Shown here piece after piece: positions 12,309-23,613 of a DNA stretch of 64,000 nucleotides. The notes under the pieces were generated by a model. It made no database searches. It was not told where the DNA came from and worked only from the letters and a program-made list of their open reading frames with translations. The DNA lies in the NCBI RefSeq assembly GCF_042477335.2, contig NC_091245.1, positions 115,788,501-115,852,500 on the forward strand. The letters are read 5' to 3'. The translations under genes and the position numbers were made by a program. The DNA comes from Ovis canadensis. Its lineage: Eukaryota > Chordata > Mammalia > Artiodactyla > Bovidae. Every line of letters begins with the position of its first letter. The first letter of the stretch is position 1.

Positions 12309-14560
12309 CAGTTCAGTTCAGTTCAGTCACTCAGTTGTGTCTGACTCTTTGCAACCCCATGAATCGCAGCATGCCAGGCCTCCCTGTCCATCACTAACTC
12401 CCAGAGTTCACTCAAACTCATGTCCATCAACTCAGTGATGCCATCCAGCCATCTCATTCTCTCTCGTCCCCTTCTCCTCCTGCCCCCAATCCCTCCCAGC
12501 ATCAGAGTCTTTTCCAATGTGCCAGGGTCCTGCCCCAGTGGATCCAGGGAATTCAAAGGGTGAATGGCGTAGGCAAGGAAAAAACTTATTTATTTAGAAA
12601 TATAAAAGAATTTAAGAAGAAATAGTGTAGTAGGAAAATTTAGTGGAGAAAAGAGGCTGAATAACTTGGTTTATGTGGAAAGCCAATAAAGTTCCAGACA
12701 AGGAACTTGCACCATCTACGTTAGGCCACCAGCGTCCTCTTGAATAGTGGGGGGTGCCCACCTTGGGCTCCCTCAAGCGTGGATCTTAGAAGCCAGGGCA
12801 AGTAAGTAGATATGGCGAGCCTCCACGCTCCAGATGGAAATTCAGCCAGAAAAGGAGAATAGACCACACAGGGGGGAAACCAGTCCAGTGACTGGCCCAT
12901 CCTCTATTGTCCAGAAAGGCCTTTTATACCTTTGTTTGTACATAGAGATCAATGGGTAATAAAAAGCTATGCAGCTTCAGCAGCCCTGACTCTTATCAAA
13001 ACCAGGCTTTTCTCTCTGCATACCTAGTTGTATACACAAGTCTTCGGTGACTTACATCCTCTTCTGGCCAGAGAGCCAATTAGCATTTTACGGCCTTTTT
13101 CTTCTAATAAGGGTTTGTCAACCAGAAGACTTATTTATGTTGTCCTTCCCAAAGTCTGGTGACACTCTCAGAAAGCACTAAATAAAGTTACATTCTTACA
13201 TAGCAAAGATGCAACAATTTATAACAATAAAAGGAGGACAGTGATTTATAACAAAGAAAAGTAATTAACTCAAAAGTCTAGTGTTGCCAACACCGAAACT
13301 ACTATATTCCTATTTCTATATCCCAATTACATTGATTAATATCCTTCAGGTGCCTAAAAGATAAAGAATATGGAGGCCTGGCAGCAGTCATTGACTCAAC
13401 AGTGAAAACCCATCACCACTATGATTTTTAGCTCTTTAGAAAAGACTCTGTATCTTTAAGATGTTTTAAGCTTTGTGCCTCTCACGGTTGGGGGCTGTAA
13501 GCAATCCACAAGTTGTAAAGCAGACCAGTCAGATAGGTTAGAAAGCCATCAAAGGGGTTAAGCCAAGACATCCTTTTTATATGCAGGAGACTGTTAACTG
13601 GAGCTCTGAATTAACTCTTTCCAGAGAAAAGGTGTTAATGTCAGAAGAGTATAGTATAGCAGAGAGTAAACAGACAGATTTTAGTTTTGGGGTAGATGCT
13701 CAGACAGAGGACCCCTCGAGACCTGACTCGCCTTACCCATCAGGCCTCTCCACCTGACCTTGTCATGGGTGGGATCTCCCGTGCTGGCTCCCGGCACCAA
13801 TGAGTCAACTCTTCACATGCGGTGGCCAAAGTATCGGAGTTTCAGCTTTAGCATCAGTCCTTCCAAAGAACACCCAGGACTGATCTCCTTTAGAATGGAC
13901 TGGTTGGATCTCCCTGCAGTCCAAGGGATGCAAGAGTCTTCTCCAACACCACAGTTCAAAAGCATCAATTCTTCAGCACTCAGCTTTCTTTATAGTCCAA
14001 CTCTCACATCCATACATGACTGCTGGAAAAGCCATTGCTTTGATTAGAAGGACCTTTGTTGGCAAAGTAATGTCTCTGCTTTTTAATATGCTATCTAGCT
14101 TAGTCATAACATTCCTTCCAAGGAGTAAGCGTCTTTTAATTTCATGGCTACAATCACCATCTGCAGTGATTCTGGAGCCCAAAAAAATGAAGCCTGACAC
14201 TGTTTCCCCATCTATTTCCCATGAAGTGATGGGACCGGATGCCATGATCTTCGTTTTCTGAATGTTGAGTTTTAAGCCAACTTTTTCACTCTCCTCTTTC
14301 ACTTTCATCAAGAGACTTTTGAGTTCCTCTTCACTTTCTGCCATAAGGGTGGTGTCATCTGCATATCTGAGGTTATTGATATTTCTCCCAGCAATCTTGA
14401 TTCCAGCTTCTGCTTCTTCCAGCCCAGCGTTTCTCATGATATACTCTGCATATGAGTTAAATAAGCAGGGTGACAATATACAGCCTCGACATACTCCTTT
14501 TCCTATTTGGAACCAGTCTGTTGTTCCATGTCCAGTTCTAACTGTTGCTTAGACACATTC
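12309..14560 (-). mobile_element. BovB LINE nested in L1, with its own nested LTR
   Basis: It is flanked by an 11-bp direct repeat of L1 sequence, AAGGTGTCCAT, at 12298-12308 and 14561-14571. Between the repeats, antisense BovB runs from its 3' end (cagttcagttcagttcagt) to the RT region (14473 onward, 'cagcctcgacatactcctt'). A 1277-bp LTR interrupts it at 12520-13796. Without the LTR the BovB is about 970 bp, so it is 5'-truncated. The minus-strand frame 13973-14476 keeps the RT catalytic motif in 'NNLRYADDTTLMAES'. Confidence 0.92.
12520..13796 (-). mobile_element. Solo ERV LTR nested in BovB
   Basis: The block begins with TG (12520) and ends with CA (13796). It is bounded by a 6-bp direct repeat CCAATG at 12514-12519 and 13797-13802 that is continuous with BovB sequence on either side. 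A 6-bp duplication and TG...CA ends fit a class II (beta/ERVK-like) retroviral LTR. I place it on the minus strand because the reverse reading starts TGCCGGGAGCC and has an AATAAA-type signal (reverse of 12583-12598) about 70 bp from its 3' end. No internal viral genes are present. It shares its sequence with the LTR at 37646-40586. Confidence 0.8.
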
Positions 14561-14635
14561 AAGGTGTCCATAGATGTGTGGATTTATCTCTGGGCTTTCT
14601 ATTTTGTTCCATCGATCTATATTTCTGTCTTTGTG

Positions 14636-17290
14636 TCAGTACCATACTCTCTTGATGACTGTAGCTTTGTAGTATAGTCTGACGTCAGACAGGTTGATTC
14701 CTCCTGTTCCATTCTTCTTTCTCAAGATTGTTTTGGCTATTGAGGTTTTTTTGTATTTCCATACAAATTGTGAAATTATTTGTTCTAGTTCTCTGAAAAA
14801 TACCAGTGGCAGCTTGATAGGGATTGCATTGAATCTATAGATTGCTTTGATTAGTATACTCATTTTCACTATGTTAATTCTTCCAATCCATAAACATGGT
14901 ATATTTCTCCATCTATTAGTGTCCTCTTTGATTTCTTTCACCAGTTTTTTATACTTTTTTATATATAGGTCTTTAGTTTCTTTAGGTAATATATTCCTAA
15001 GTATTTTCTTCTTTTCATTGCAATGGTGAGTGCAATTGTTTCCTTAATTTCTCTCTCTGTTTTCTCATTGTTAGTATATAGGAATGCAAGGGATTTCTGA
15101 GTGTTAATTTTATATCCTGCAACTTTACTGTATTCATTGATTATCTCTAGTAATTTTCTGGTGGAGTTTCTTTAGGGTTTTCTATGTAGAGGATAATGTC
15201 ATCTGCAAACAGTGAGAGTTTTACTTCTTCTTTTCCAATCTGGATTCCTTTTATTTCTTTTTATTCTCTGATTGCTGCGGCTAAAACTTCCAAAACTATG
15301 TTGAATAGTAGTGGTGAGAGTGGGCACCCTTGTCTTGTTCCTGACTTTAGGGGACATGCTTTCATTTTTTCACCATAGAGGATAATGTTGTGGGTTTATC
15401 ATATGTGGTTTTATTATGTTGAGGTATGTTCCTTCTATTCCTGCTTTCCAGAGGTTCTTTTTTTTTTAAATCATAAATTGATGTTGAATTTTGTCAAAGA
15501 ATTTATCTGCATCTATTGAGATAATCATATGGATTTTATCTTTCAGTTTGTTAATGTGGTGTATCACATTGATTGATTTGCAAATATTGGAGAATCCTTG
15601 CATCCCTGGGATAAAGCCCACTTGGTCACGATGTATGGTCTTTTTAATATGTTGTTGGATTCTGTTTGCTAGAATTTTCTTAAGGATTTTTGCATCTATG
15701 TTCATCAGTGATATTGGCCTGTAGTTTTCATTTTTTGGGGGCATCATTGTCTGGTTTTGGTATTAGGGTGATGGTGGCCTCATAGAATGAGTTTGGAAGT
15801 TTACCTTCCTCTGCAATTTTCTGGAAAAGTTTGAGTAGGATAGGTGTTAGCTCTTCTCTAAATTTTTGGTAGAATTCAGCTATGAAGCCATCTGGTCCTG
15901 GGTTTTTGTTTGTTGGAAGATTTCTGATTACAGTTTTGATTTCTGTGCTTGTGATGGGTCTGTTAAGATTTTCTATTTCTTCCTGGTTCAGTTTTGGAAA
16001 GTTGTACTTTTCTAAGAATTTGTCCATTTTTTCCAAGTTGTCCATTTTATTTTCATATAGTTGCTTATAGTAGTCATATGATCCGTTGTATTTCTGTGTT
16101 GTCTGTTGTAATTTCTTCATTTTCATTTCTAATTTTGTTGATTTGATTTTTCTCCCTTTGTTTCTTGATGAATCTGGCTAATGGTTTGTCTATTTTATTT
16201 ATCTTCTCAAAGAACCAGCTTTTAGCTTTGTTTTGCTGTGCTCTCCTTTGTTTCTTTTCCCTTTATTTCTGCTCTAATTTTTATGATTTCTTTCCTTCTA
16301 CTAACCCTGGGGTTCATTTCTTGTATTTCTAGTTGCTTTAGGTGTAGAGTTAGGTTATTTACTTGATTTTTCTCCTGTTTCTTGAGGTAGGCTTGTGTTG
16401 CTATGAACTTCCCCCTTAGCACTGCTTTTACTGAATCCCATAGGTTTGGGGTTGTGTTTTCATTTTCATTCATTTCTATGCATATTTTGATTTCTTCTGT
16501 GATTTGTTGATTATTCAGAAGTGTGTTGTTCAGCTTCCATATGTTTGTATTTTTCATAGTTTTTTTTTCCCCCTGTAGTTGACAACCAATCTTACTGCAT
16601 TGTGATTAGAAAAGATGCTTGAGATGATTTCAAATTTTTTTTGAATTTACCAAAGCTAGATTTATGGTTCAGGATGTGATCTATCCTGGAGAAAGTTCCA
16701 TGTGAACTTGAGAAAAGGGTGAAATTCATTGTTTTAGGGTAAAATGTCCTGTAGATATCAATTAGATCTAACTGGTCCATTGTATCATTTAAAGTTTGTG
16801 TTTCCTTGCTAATTTTCTGTTTAGCTGATCTATCCATAGGTGTGAGTGGGGTATTAAAGTCTCCCACTATTATTGTGTTACTGTTAATTTCCCCTTTCAT
16901 ACTTGTTAGCATTTGCCTTAAATATTGCAGTGCTCCTATGTTGGGTGCATATATAATTATAATTTTTATATCTTCTTCTTGGATTGATCCTTTGATCATT
17001 ATGTAGTGTCCTTCTTTGTCTTTTTTCACAGACTTTATTTCACAATGTGTTTTATCTGATATGAGTATTGCTACTCCTGCTTTTCTTTTGGTCTCTATTT
17101 GCGTGAAATATCTTTTTCCAGCCCTTCACTTTCAGTCTGTACGTGTCCCTTGTTTTCAGGTGGGTCTCTTGTAGACAGCATATATAGGGGTCTTGTTTTT
17201 CTATCCATTCAGACCGTCTTTGTCTTTTGGTTGGGGCTTCAACCCATTTACATTTAAAGCAATTATTGATAAGTATGATCCTGTTGCCAT
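14636..17290 (-). pseudogene. L1 ORF2 remnants (EN-RT polyprotein), 5' and RT parts
   Basis: Broken frames in three registers encode recognisable L1 ORF2p pieces. They include '[20 protein letters not shown]' (14636-14941), '[20 protein letters not shown]' and '[15 protein letters not shown]' of the RT domain (15466-15747), '[17 protein letters not shown]' (15728-16126), and EN-domain text with 'VGDFNTPLTPMDRS' and 'SRIDHILNHK' (16592-17029). The C-terminal part lies on the far side of the nested BovB, at about 10.9-12.3 kb (for example '[20 protein letters not shown]' at 11559-11885). An intact L1 ORF2p is about 1275 residues; stops and frameshifts split this one into at least five pieces. 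Confidence 0.85.
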
Positions 17291-17315
17291 CTACTTTGTT
17301 GTTTTGGTTTCGAAT

Positions 17316-18240
17316 CTAGAAAAGATCCTTTAGCGTTTGTTGGAGAGCTGGTTTGGTGTTGGTGAATTCTCCCAGCTTTTGCTTGCCTGTGAAGCTTTTG
17401 ATTTCTCCTTCATATTTGAATGAGATCCTTGCTGGGTACAGTAATCTGGGTTGTAGATTTTTCTCTTTCATCACTTTAAGTATGTCCTGCCATTCCCTTC
17501 TGGCTTGAAGAGTTTCTATTGAAAGATCAGCTGTTATCCTTATGGGAATCCCCTCGTGTGTTATTTGTTGTTTTCCCCTTGCTGCTTTTAATATTTGTTC
17601 TTTGTGTTTGATCTTCATTAATTTGATTAATATGTGTCTTAGGGTGTTTTGCCTTGTGTTTATCCTGTTTGGGACTCTCTGGGTTTCTTGGACTGGGGTG
17701 ATTCTTTCCTTCCCCATTTTAGGGAAGTTTTCAACTATTATCTCCTCAAGTATTCTCTCATGGTCTTTCTTTTTGTCTTCTTCTGGAACTCCTATGATTC
17801 GAATGTTGGGGCATTTGATGTTGTCCCAGAGGTCTCTGAGATTGTCCTCATTTCTTTTAATTCTTTTTTTCTTTTTCCCTTTCTGCTTCATTTATTTCCA
17901 CCATTCTATCTTCCACCTCACTTATCGTATCTTCTGCCTCAGTTATTCTACAGTTGATTTCCTCTAGAGTGCTTTTGATCTCAGTTATTGCATTATGCAT
18001 TATTCATTGACTCTTCTTTTATTTCTTCTAGGTCCTTGTTAAACTTTTCTTGCATCTTCTCAACCCTTGTCTCCAGACTATTTATCTGTAACTCCATTTT
18101 GTTTTCAAAATTTTAGATAATTTTTACTATCAGTATTCTGAATTCTTTTCCAGGTATACTCTATCTCCTCCTCTTTGGTTTGGTTTGGTGGGCTTTAATG
18201 TTCCTTTACCTGCTGAATATTTCTCTGTCTTTTCATCTTG
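17316..18240 (-). pseudogene. L1 ORF1 remnant (RNA-binding protein)
   Basis: The minus-strand frame at 17316-17891 encodes the C-terminal RRM and CTD of L1 ORF1p: 'NIRIIGVPEEDKKKDHERIL', a 'VENFPKMGKE' segment and 'SIETLQARREWQDILKVMKE'. The N-terminal coiled-coil part (about 17.9-18.2 kb) is frameshifted. The protein normally coats L1 RNA as a trimer. This copy is disabled. Confidence 0.8.
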
Positions 18241-18767
18241 TTTAGGTTTCTGTGTTTGGGTGGCCTTTCTGTATGCTGTAAGTTTGTGGTTTCTCTTTAT
18301 TGTGGATGTTCCTCCCTGTGGGTGGGGTTGGATAAGTGGCTTGTCAAGGTTTCCTGCTTAGGGAAGCTTGCATTGGTGTTCTGTGGGTGGAGCTGGATCT
18401 CTTCTCTCTGGAGTGCAATGAAATGTCCAGTAGTGAGTTTTGAGGTGTCTATGGGTTTGGTGTGACTTTTGGCCGCCTGTATTTTAATGCTCAGGGTTAT
18501 GTTCCTAAGTTGTTGCAGAATTAACTTGGTATGTCTGGCTCTGAAACTTGTTGGCTCTTGGATGGAGCTTGGTTTCAGTGTAGGTATGGAGGTTTTTGGA
18601 TGAGCTTTTGTCAATTAATGTTCCCTGGAGTCAGGATTTTTCTGGTGTTCTCAAGTTTTGGATTTAAGCCTCCTGCTTCTGGCTTTCAGTCTTATTCTTA
18701 CAGTAGCCTCAAGACTTCTCCATCCATACAACACTGATGATAAAACATCTAGGTTAATAGTGTAAAG

Positions 18768-19200
18768 ATTCTCCACAGTGAGGGACACCCAGAGAGGTTC
18801 TGAGTTACATGGAGAAGAGAAGAGGGAGGTGGGAGATATAGGTGACCAGGAGGAGGAAGGGGGAATCAAAAGGAGAGAGAGCAGTCTAGCCAGTAATCAA
18901 TCCCCTATTTGCTCTTTACACTCTGGAACACTCAGAGAGGTTTACAGAATTACACAGAGAAGAGAAGAGGGAGGAAGGAGATGGAAGAGACCAGGAGGAG
19001 AGGCAGGGGAGTCAAAAAGAGAGAGACAGATCCAGTAATCAGTTCCCTAAGTGTTCTCCACATCCTGGAACACCCAAAGAGATTCACAGAGTTAAGCAGA
19101 GAAGAGAAGGGGGAGGGAGGAGATAGAGATGACCTGGGGAGAAAAAGGAGAGTCAGAAGGGGAGAGAACAATCAAGCCAGTAATCACACTCTTAAGTAAA
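18768..19200 (-). repeat. Three tandem monomers in the L1 5' UTR
   Basis: Three imperfect units of about 141-144 bp start near 18780, 18924 and 19066. Each opens with a variant of 'ggaacacycagagagrttyac', then a purine-rich 'gagaagagaagagggagg' block, a 'gaccaggaggag' block and 'agccagtaatca'. The same three-unit array recurs in the other L1 at 29.49-29.92 kb, so it belongs to the element rather than to this locus. Confidence 0.8.
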
Positions 19201-19275
19201 AATAGGTACTTAAGATTGGATTCTTAAAGGTACAAAATTGATAACAAATACCAAACAGCAAAGATTAAAAATCTC

Positions 19276-19770
19276 AGGTAGAGGAAGGCTTTCTTATCTC
19301 TCCTTGCTATTCTTTGGAACTCTGCATTCAAATAGGTATATCTTTTCTTTTCTCCTTTGCCTTTCCCATCTTGTGTTTTCATAGCCATTTGTAAGGCCTC
19401 CTCAGACAGCCATTTTGCTTTTTTTCATTTCTTTTTCTTGGGGATAGTCTTGATCCCTGTCTCCTGTACGATGTCATGAACCTCCGTCCATAGTTCATCA
19501 GGTACTTTGTCTATCAGATCTAGTTCCTTCAATCAATTCCATTGTATAGTCATTAGGAATTTGACTTAGGTCATACCTGAATGGTCTGAATGGTCTACTT
19601 TCTTCAATTTAAGTCTGAATTTGGCAATAAGGAGTTCATGATCTGAGCCACAGTCAGCTCCTGGTCTTGTTTTTGCTGACTGTATAAAGTTTCTCCATCT
19701 TTGGCTGCAAAGGATATAACCAATCTGATTTTGGTGTTGGCCATCTGATGATGTCCATGTGTAGAGACTT
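19276..19770 (-). mobile_element. BovB LINE fragment, antisense, RT-EN linker
   Basis: It matches in order the text at 10.39-10.86 kb: 'tctccttgctattctttgg', 'ccatttgtaaggcctcctc', 'ggtcatacctgaatggtct' and 'ggctgcaaaggatataacc'. It extends slightly further into the EN domain, to about 19.77 kb. Minus-strand frames at 19566-19867 show EN pieces such as 'SSDGQHQNQIGYIL' and 'TRPGADCGSDHELLIAKF', which keep the S-D-H motif of AP-type endonucleases. Neither end of the element is present. Confidence 0.85.
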
Positions 19771-19929
19771 CTCTGAGGCATGTAATTTCAAGTACTGTGT
19801 ATCTTCCATTTCCTCTTCCTATGACACCCACTTTTTGTTGATATTCCACACCTCTATAGAATCTCACTGAATTCTACTCACCTCCAGTTTTATCAACCAC
19901 AGACTATCACCTATGGGTCCCTGAGTAGT

Positions 19930-20110
19930 TTACATATTTTCTTTTAAAACATTTTTTTTAAAATTGGAGTGTAATTTCTTTACTGTGTTGTGTTAGTTTC
20001 TGCTGTAGAGCAATGTGAATCAGCTATAAATATACATATATCTCCTTCCTCTTGAATGTCCCTCATACCCCTATCATCACAAGCTGAGCCCCCTAGTTTC
20101 ATAAACACAA
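19930..20110 (-). mobile_element. L1 3' UTR fragment, antisense
   Basis: It starts from a T-rich run and reads 'ggagtgtaatttctttact', 'gttagtttctgctgtagag' and 'gaatcagctataaatatac', the usual antisense 3' end of ruminant L1s of an older type. The remaining 20.11-20.58 kb shows nothing I recognise. Confidence 0.7.
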
Positions 20111-20579
20111 AGCAGTAATAGGCTATGCGTATTAGGCAACCAGAGGTTACAGAGATTTTCCAAGACAGTTGCCATTTCAAGTATCCTATTCTATTTCCCA
20201 AAAGTACACTTGTCAGACTATGTGTTCTGGTTTAGGGGTTAGAAATTATATTTAGTCCAGCTAAGATGTCCAGCCCAGACAGACCAGATTTTTATAACCT
20301 TGGTAATGTTAACAAATCAGAAGCTGTAGAAACTTTCATTCCAAAGCTTCAGAGGACAAACTGCTGATCCTGAGGCATCATGGATCAAGTCACATACTGC
20401 CTAAGAAAACTTCTCTGAAAATGGTGGCCTAGTAGGATAAACTCAAAAATCCTGGTCTGATCCTTATGGACATTTCAGCTTATGAAGACTTTGACAGCAC
20501 TCCCAGAAGAGTCTGTGGCTCCCTGCTTCTCTGCACGTTAACATTGTTCTGTATGAGATTATAGCACTTACTGCAGTTG

Positions 20580-20677
20580 TTTCAGTTCAGTTCAGTTGCT
20601 CAGTTGTGTCCAACTCTTTGCGGCCCCATGGACCGTAACACACTAGGCTTCCCTGTCCATCACCAACTCTCAGAGCT
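20580..20677 (-). mobile_element. BovB 3' terminal fragment
   Basis: It begins 'tttcagttcagttcagttg' and continues with 'tgtgtccaactctttgcgg' and 'cctgtccatcaccaactct', the antisense BovB 3' end. It is truncated after about 100 bp. Confidence 0.8.
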
Positions 20678-20734
20678 GCATTTCTTTAATATACACTTAT
20701 TTACTCTATGTGCCAGGTCCTATTCTAGTTGCTA

Positions 20735-21010
20735 AGTCACTTCAGTCGTGTTAGACTCTGTGAGACCCCGTGCGACCCCATAGATGGCAGCCCACCAGGC
20801 TCCCCCGTCCCTGGGATTCTCCAGGCAAGAAAACCGGAGTGGGTTGCCATTTCCTTCTCCAGTGCATGAAAGTGAAAAGTGAAAGGGAATTCACTCAGTC
20901 ATGTCCGACTCGTAGCGACCCCATGGACTGCAGCCTACCAGGCTCCTCCATCCATGGGATTTTCCAGGCAAGAGTACTGGAGTGGGGTGCCATTGCCTTC
21001 TCTGCCTATG
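20735..21010 (-). mobile_element. Bov-A2 dimeric SINE
   Basis: Two related monomers in reverse orientation are visible: 'aagtcacttcagtcgtgtt' to 'tgccatttccttctccagt', then the linker 'catgaaagtgaaaagtgaa', then 'ctcagtcatgtccgactcg' to 'gtgccattgccttctctgc'. Flanks CCTATTCTAGTT (20729-20740 region) and CCTATGCTAGTT (about 21004-21015) look like a 12-bp target site duplication with one mismatch. Confidence 0.85.
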
Positions 21011-21299
21011 CTAGTTAGGAATACAAATATGGGTTAAACCTAGACCCTGCTCTCTTAAGGGCCTGGGATCTAGATGGGGGGGTATATGCATTAATAGAGT
21101 TCCCAAAGGTAACATGTGACATGATAGCAATCATGAATGTAGAATCCTAGAAGACAGAGCTCCCAGCTTGGTATGGTAGAGCACGGTGGGTGAATTTGAT
21201 CATATATTCATACCACATGGTCACTATCTTTTATCTTCTACATGAATGAACTCATCAAAGAGGTCTACACTGCACACAACCACATCCATCCTCTTAATT

Positions 21300-21620
21300 C
21301 CTAATGCCTTCTCCCCATCTCTACCCAACTGAGCCATTTTTAAGACTCAGCTTGAGGGCCACTTAAGAGTGGTATTCTGACCACACCTTCTACAAAGTAA
21401 GATTAACTCCCTTTGCTTAATATTTTCTCTCTAAAACATTGATATTGATAATAAAATAATTTTTGATAGGCATTTTGCGCAGCTCTTTCTGTCCATTATC
21501 ATAATAGTCTCAAGAAATAAACAGGAGGTATCTGTTAACATTCCATTTTTGAAAATGAGAGAAGAGACTTTGTAACTTGCCCAAGACTGCAGTATTTCTT
21601 ATATTCATGTAAACTATGAA
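21300..21620. repeat. Ancient L2 and MIR relics
   Basis: About 21300-21450 resembles L2 (a 'gactcagcttgagggccac' and 'gtattctgaccacacc' phrase). About 21440-21610 resembles MIR ('gagaagagactttgtaact', 'tgcccaagactgcag'). Both are highly diverged and edges are uncertain. Confidence 0.4.
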
Positions 21621-21779
21621 CTCTATGACTTATTTAGTTGTGTAACCCAAGGAACGTAGAATAGGACCATGCCTATGATAAATTATAATCTTAAGAGATG
21701 TTTGTGGAAAAATTAATGATTGAGTGCTAGACAAAAGTGAAGCTCAATTCACCTTCATAGTAACTTTGTGAGGTGGGTG

Positions 21780-22275
21780 TGGGGAAATTGACAGGATGGT
21801 GCCAGTCATGCTCTCTCACCCCATGTTCTCATGTCCTCTTGCTCCATGTTCTGTAAACAGTGACTTTGCACAGTGATGCAATGACTGAGATCATTTGTAG
21901 CCCTGTGTATGTGCATCACAAGGTACCCGCTTGGCTGCGGACTGCTGTGTACAGTTCACCTGCATGAGCATCACCGTGAAAGCCCTGGCTGCTGCTGCTT
22001 TGGGCTATATCGGAGTGACACCATGTTTGTGTTATATGAGGTTATGTTGTGGCTCCATTGTGATTATGTTGTGACTGCTGCTATGGTTGCTGAGTCAGCC
22101 AGGAGAGATGCTGTATTATGGCTGCCATGCCAGCCAGGAGAGAATAAATGTGTCTGCAGTTCCTATGGCTCCTTGAGTCTCCTTCCAGTCTCTTAGCTCA
22201 TGCCTTGCCTACCCTGGGTTCAGGGAACAGTGCGGACAGTGTGAACAGGGAGACAATTGGTCCTGTGAGCAGGAT
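21780..22275 (+). mobile_element. Probable solo LTR, class unresolved
   Basis: It looks like a retroviral LTR: a GC-richer body with short internal direct repeats ('cagccaggagaga' at about 22098 and 22132), an AATAAA at about 22144 followed within about 15 bp by 'tgtctgcagt', and a C/T-rich U5-like stretch. I cannot see a clean TG...CA pair or a duplication, so the call is tentative. No viral gene is present. Confidence 0.35.
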
Positions 22276-22690
22276 CAGCAATACAGTAGGAAAAGCACAT
22301 GCTATTATCCCCACTTTACAGTTTAGGGAGATTAAGTAATCTGCTCAAGTCTCACAAGCATAAAAGACCAGACATCCATGTCAGGACTCCTAGCCCAAGA
22401 CCTGTATCCCACCATTCCTTCATCCTGTTAAAGCAAGCAGATGCCTTTTCATCATGACTTCACATGTCCAAAAGCAGAATAAAGTTATGCCAACACTAAA
22501 AAATCAAGCTGAGTTCCAAGATTTCATTATTTGTGGTCTCCTACCCCCAAAACATTGAAAGTTATATTACTTAATCACAAATATTCATCAGTCACTCACT
22601 GCTCTCAGTTCTGGGCTGTTAAGAAATAGTCCTGGCTGAAAAGGATTTCCCTGGTGTAGAGCAAATGGCATCTGATCAAAACTCCTTTTG

Positions 22691-23613
22691 GTCCCTATAT
22701 CTGTGAGTCTGCTTCTTTTTTGTTATATTTACTAGTTGTATTTTTTAGATTCAACATATAAATGTGGTAGAGAACCCACTGACCAATGCAGGAGACATGG
22801 GCTCAATCCTCAGTCTGGAAGACCCCCTGTAGAAGGAAATGGCAACCCACTCCAGTATTGTTGCCTGGAGAAATCCATGGACAGAGGAATCTGGTAGACC
22901 ACAGTCCATGGGGGTCACAAAAAGTTGGACAGGACTGAGCAACTGAGCATGCAAAGAGCAGGTCCTTCTTGGGACCTGCTATTAATATATTCAGTATTTT
23001 ACAATGAACCATAATGGAAAAGAAAAAATAAAAACAAAAATTACTTAATTCTCACATGAGACCTATGAACGACAAAGCAAAGAAATGAAAAGAAATAAAA
23101 AGTGGTGAAAACCCTTAAAATAACATATAAATGATATCAAACAGTATTTGTCTTTGTTTGACTTATTTCACTTAATGCAAGGTCCTTCAAGTCTGTTCGT
23201 TTTGCTGAAAACGGCAAAGTTTCATCGATTTTTATGGCTGAATAGTATTCCATTGTCTATAACAATCTTTATTCCTTCACCTGTTGATAAACACTAAAAA
23301 TATTGTAAACTAGTGAGTATAACAAAAAAGAAGTACAGTTACAGATATAGAAAACAAACTAGTTGTCACCAGTGGGGAGAGAGGTAGGGGTAGGGGGAGA
23401 GAGGAGGGGGAGGGGCAATATAAGAATAGAGGATTTAAAAGGTACAAGATACTTTGTGTAAATTAAGCTACAAGGATATATTGTACACCATAGGGAATGC
23501 AACAAATGTTTTATAATAACTTTAATTGGAGTCTTTCCTTTAAAAATTGTGAATCACTGTATTGTACACCTGTAATATAATATTATACATCAACTCCATT
23601 TCAGTGTAAAAAA
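22691..23613 (+). mobile_element. L1 insertion with 5' inversion, carrying a nested Bov-tA
   Basis: A 13-bp direct repeat AAACTCCTTTTGG flanks it at 22678-22690 and 23614-23626. The left part (22691 to about 23300) is antisense L1 ('gtgagtctgcttctttttt', 'ggctgaatagtattccatt'). The right part (about 23330-23613) is sense L1 3' UTR ('cagatatagaaaacaaact', 'attgtacacctgtaatata') ending in a run of A. This is the layout expected of a twin-primed L1. The antisense part is interrupted by a SINE unit at 22765-23121. Confidence 0.85.
22765..23121 (+). mobile_element. Bov-tA SINE with an extended A-rich tail
   Basis: It is flanked by a perfect 12-bp repeat AACATATAAATG (22753-22764 and 23122-23133) of the host L1. 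The first 200 bp are Bov-tA: a degenerate tRNA-like head ('aatgcaggagacatgggct') and a Bov-A body ('ggaaatggcaacccactcc', 'acagtccatgggggtcaca'). The next 155 bp are A-rich and not Bov-tA. They may be L1 3'-like or co-transcribed flank. Confidence 0.8.

Larger units (their letters stand above)
10880..19275 (-). mobile_element. Near-full-length ruminant L1, antisense, carrying a nested BovB
   Basis: This is L1-BT-type text read in reverse: 3' UTR (taattggaggctaattact) at 10.9-11.2 kb, ORF2 C-terminus to 12.3 kb, a nested BovB at 12309-14560, ORF2 resuming at 14572, ORF1 at about 17.3-18.2 kb, and a 5' UTR with three tandem monomers to about 19.27 kb. The 5' end appears slightly short. A sister copy at 23809-30156 carries about 160 bp more beyond the shared 'gcaaagattaaaaatct' motif. 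Excluding the insert, the L1 is about 6.1 kb. Target site duplications are not evident. ORFs are interrupted many times, so it is not autonomous. Confidence 0.9.

Noticed and set aside
12520-13796. A complete endogenous provirus
   Set aside because: Only one LTR lies between the 6-bp duplications, and no gag, pol or env text is present. The same is true at 37646-40586.
18768-19200. Regular repeats that might suggest an array such as CRISPR
   Set aside because: Units are about 140 bp, imperfect, without spacers, and occur in the 5' UTR of both long L1s.
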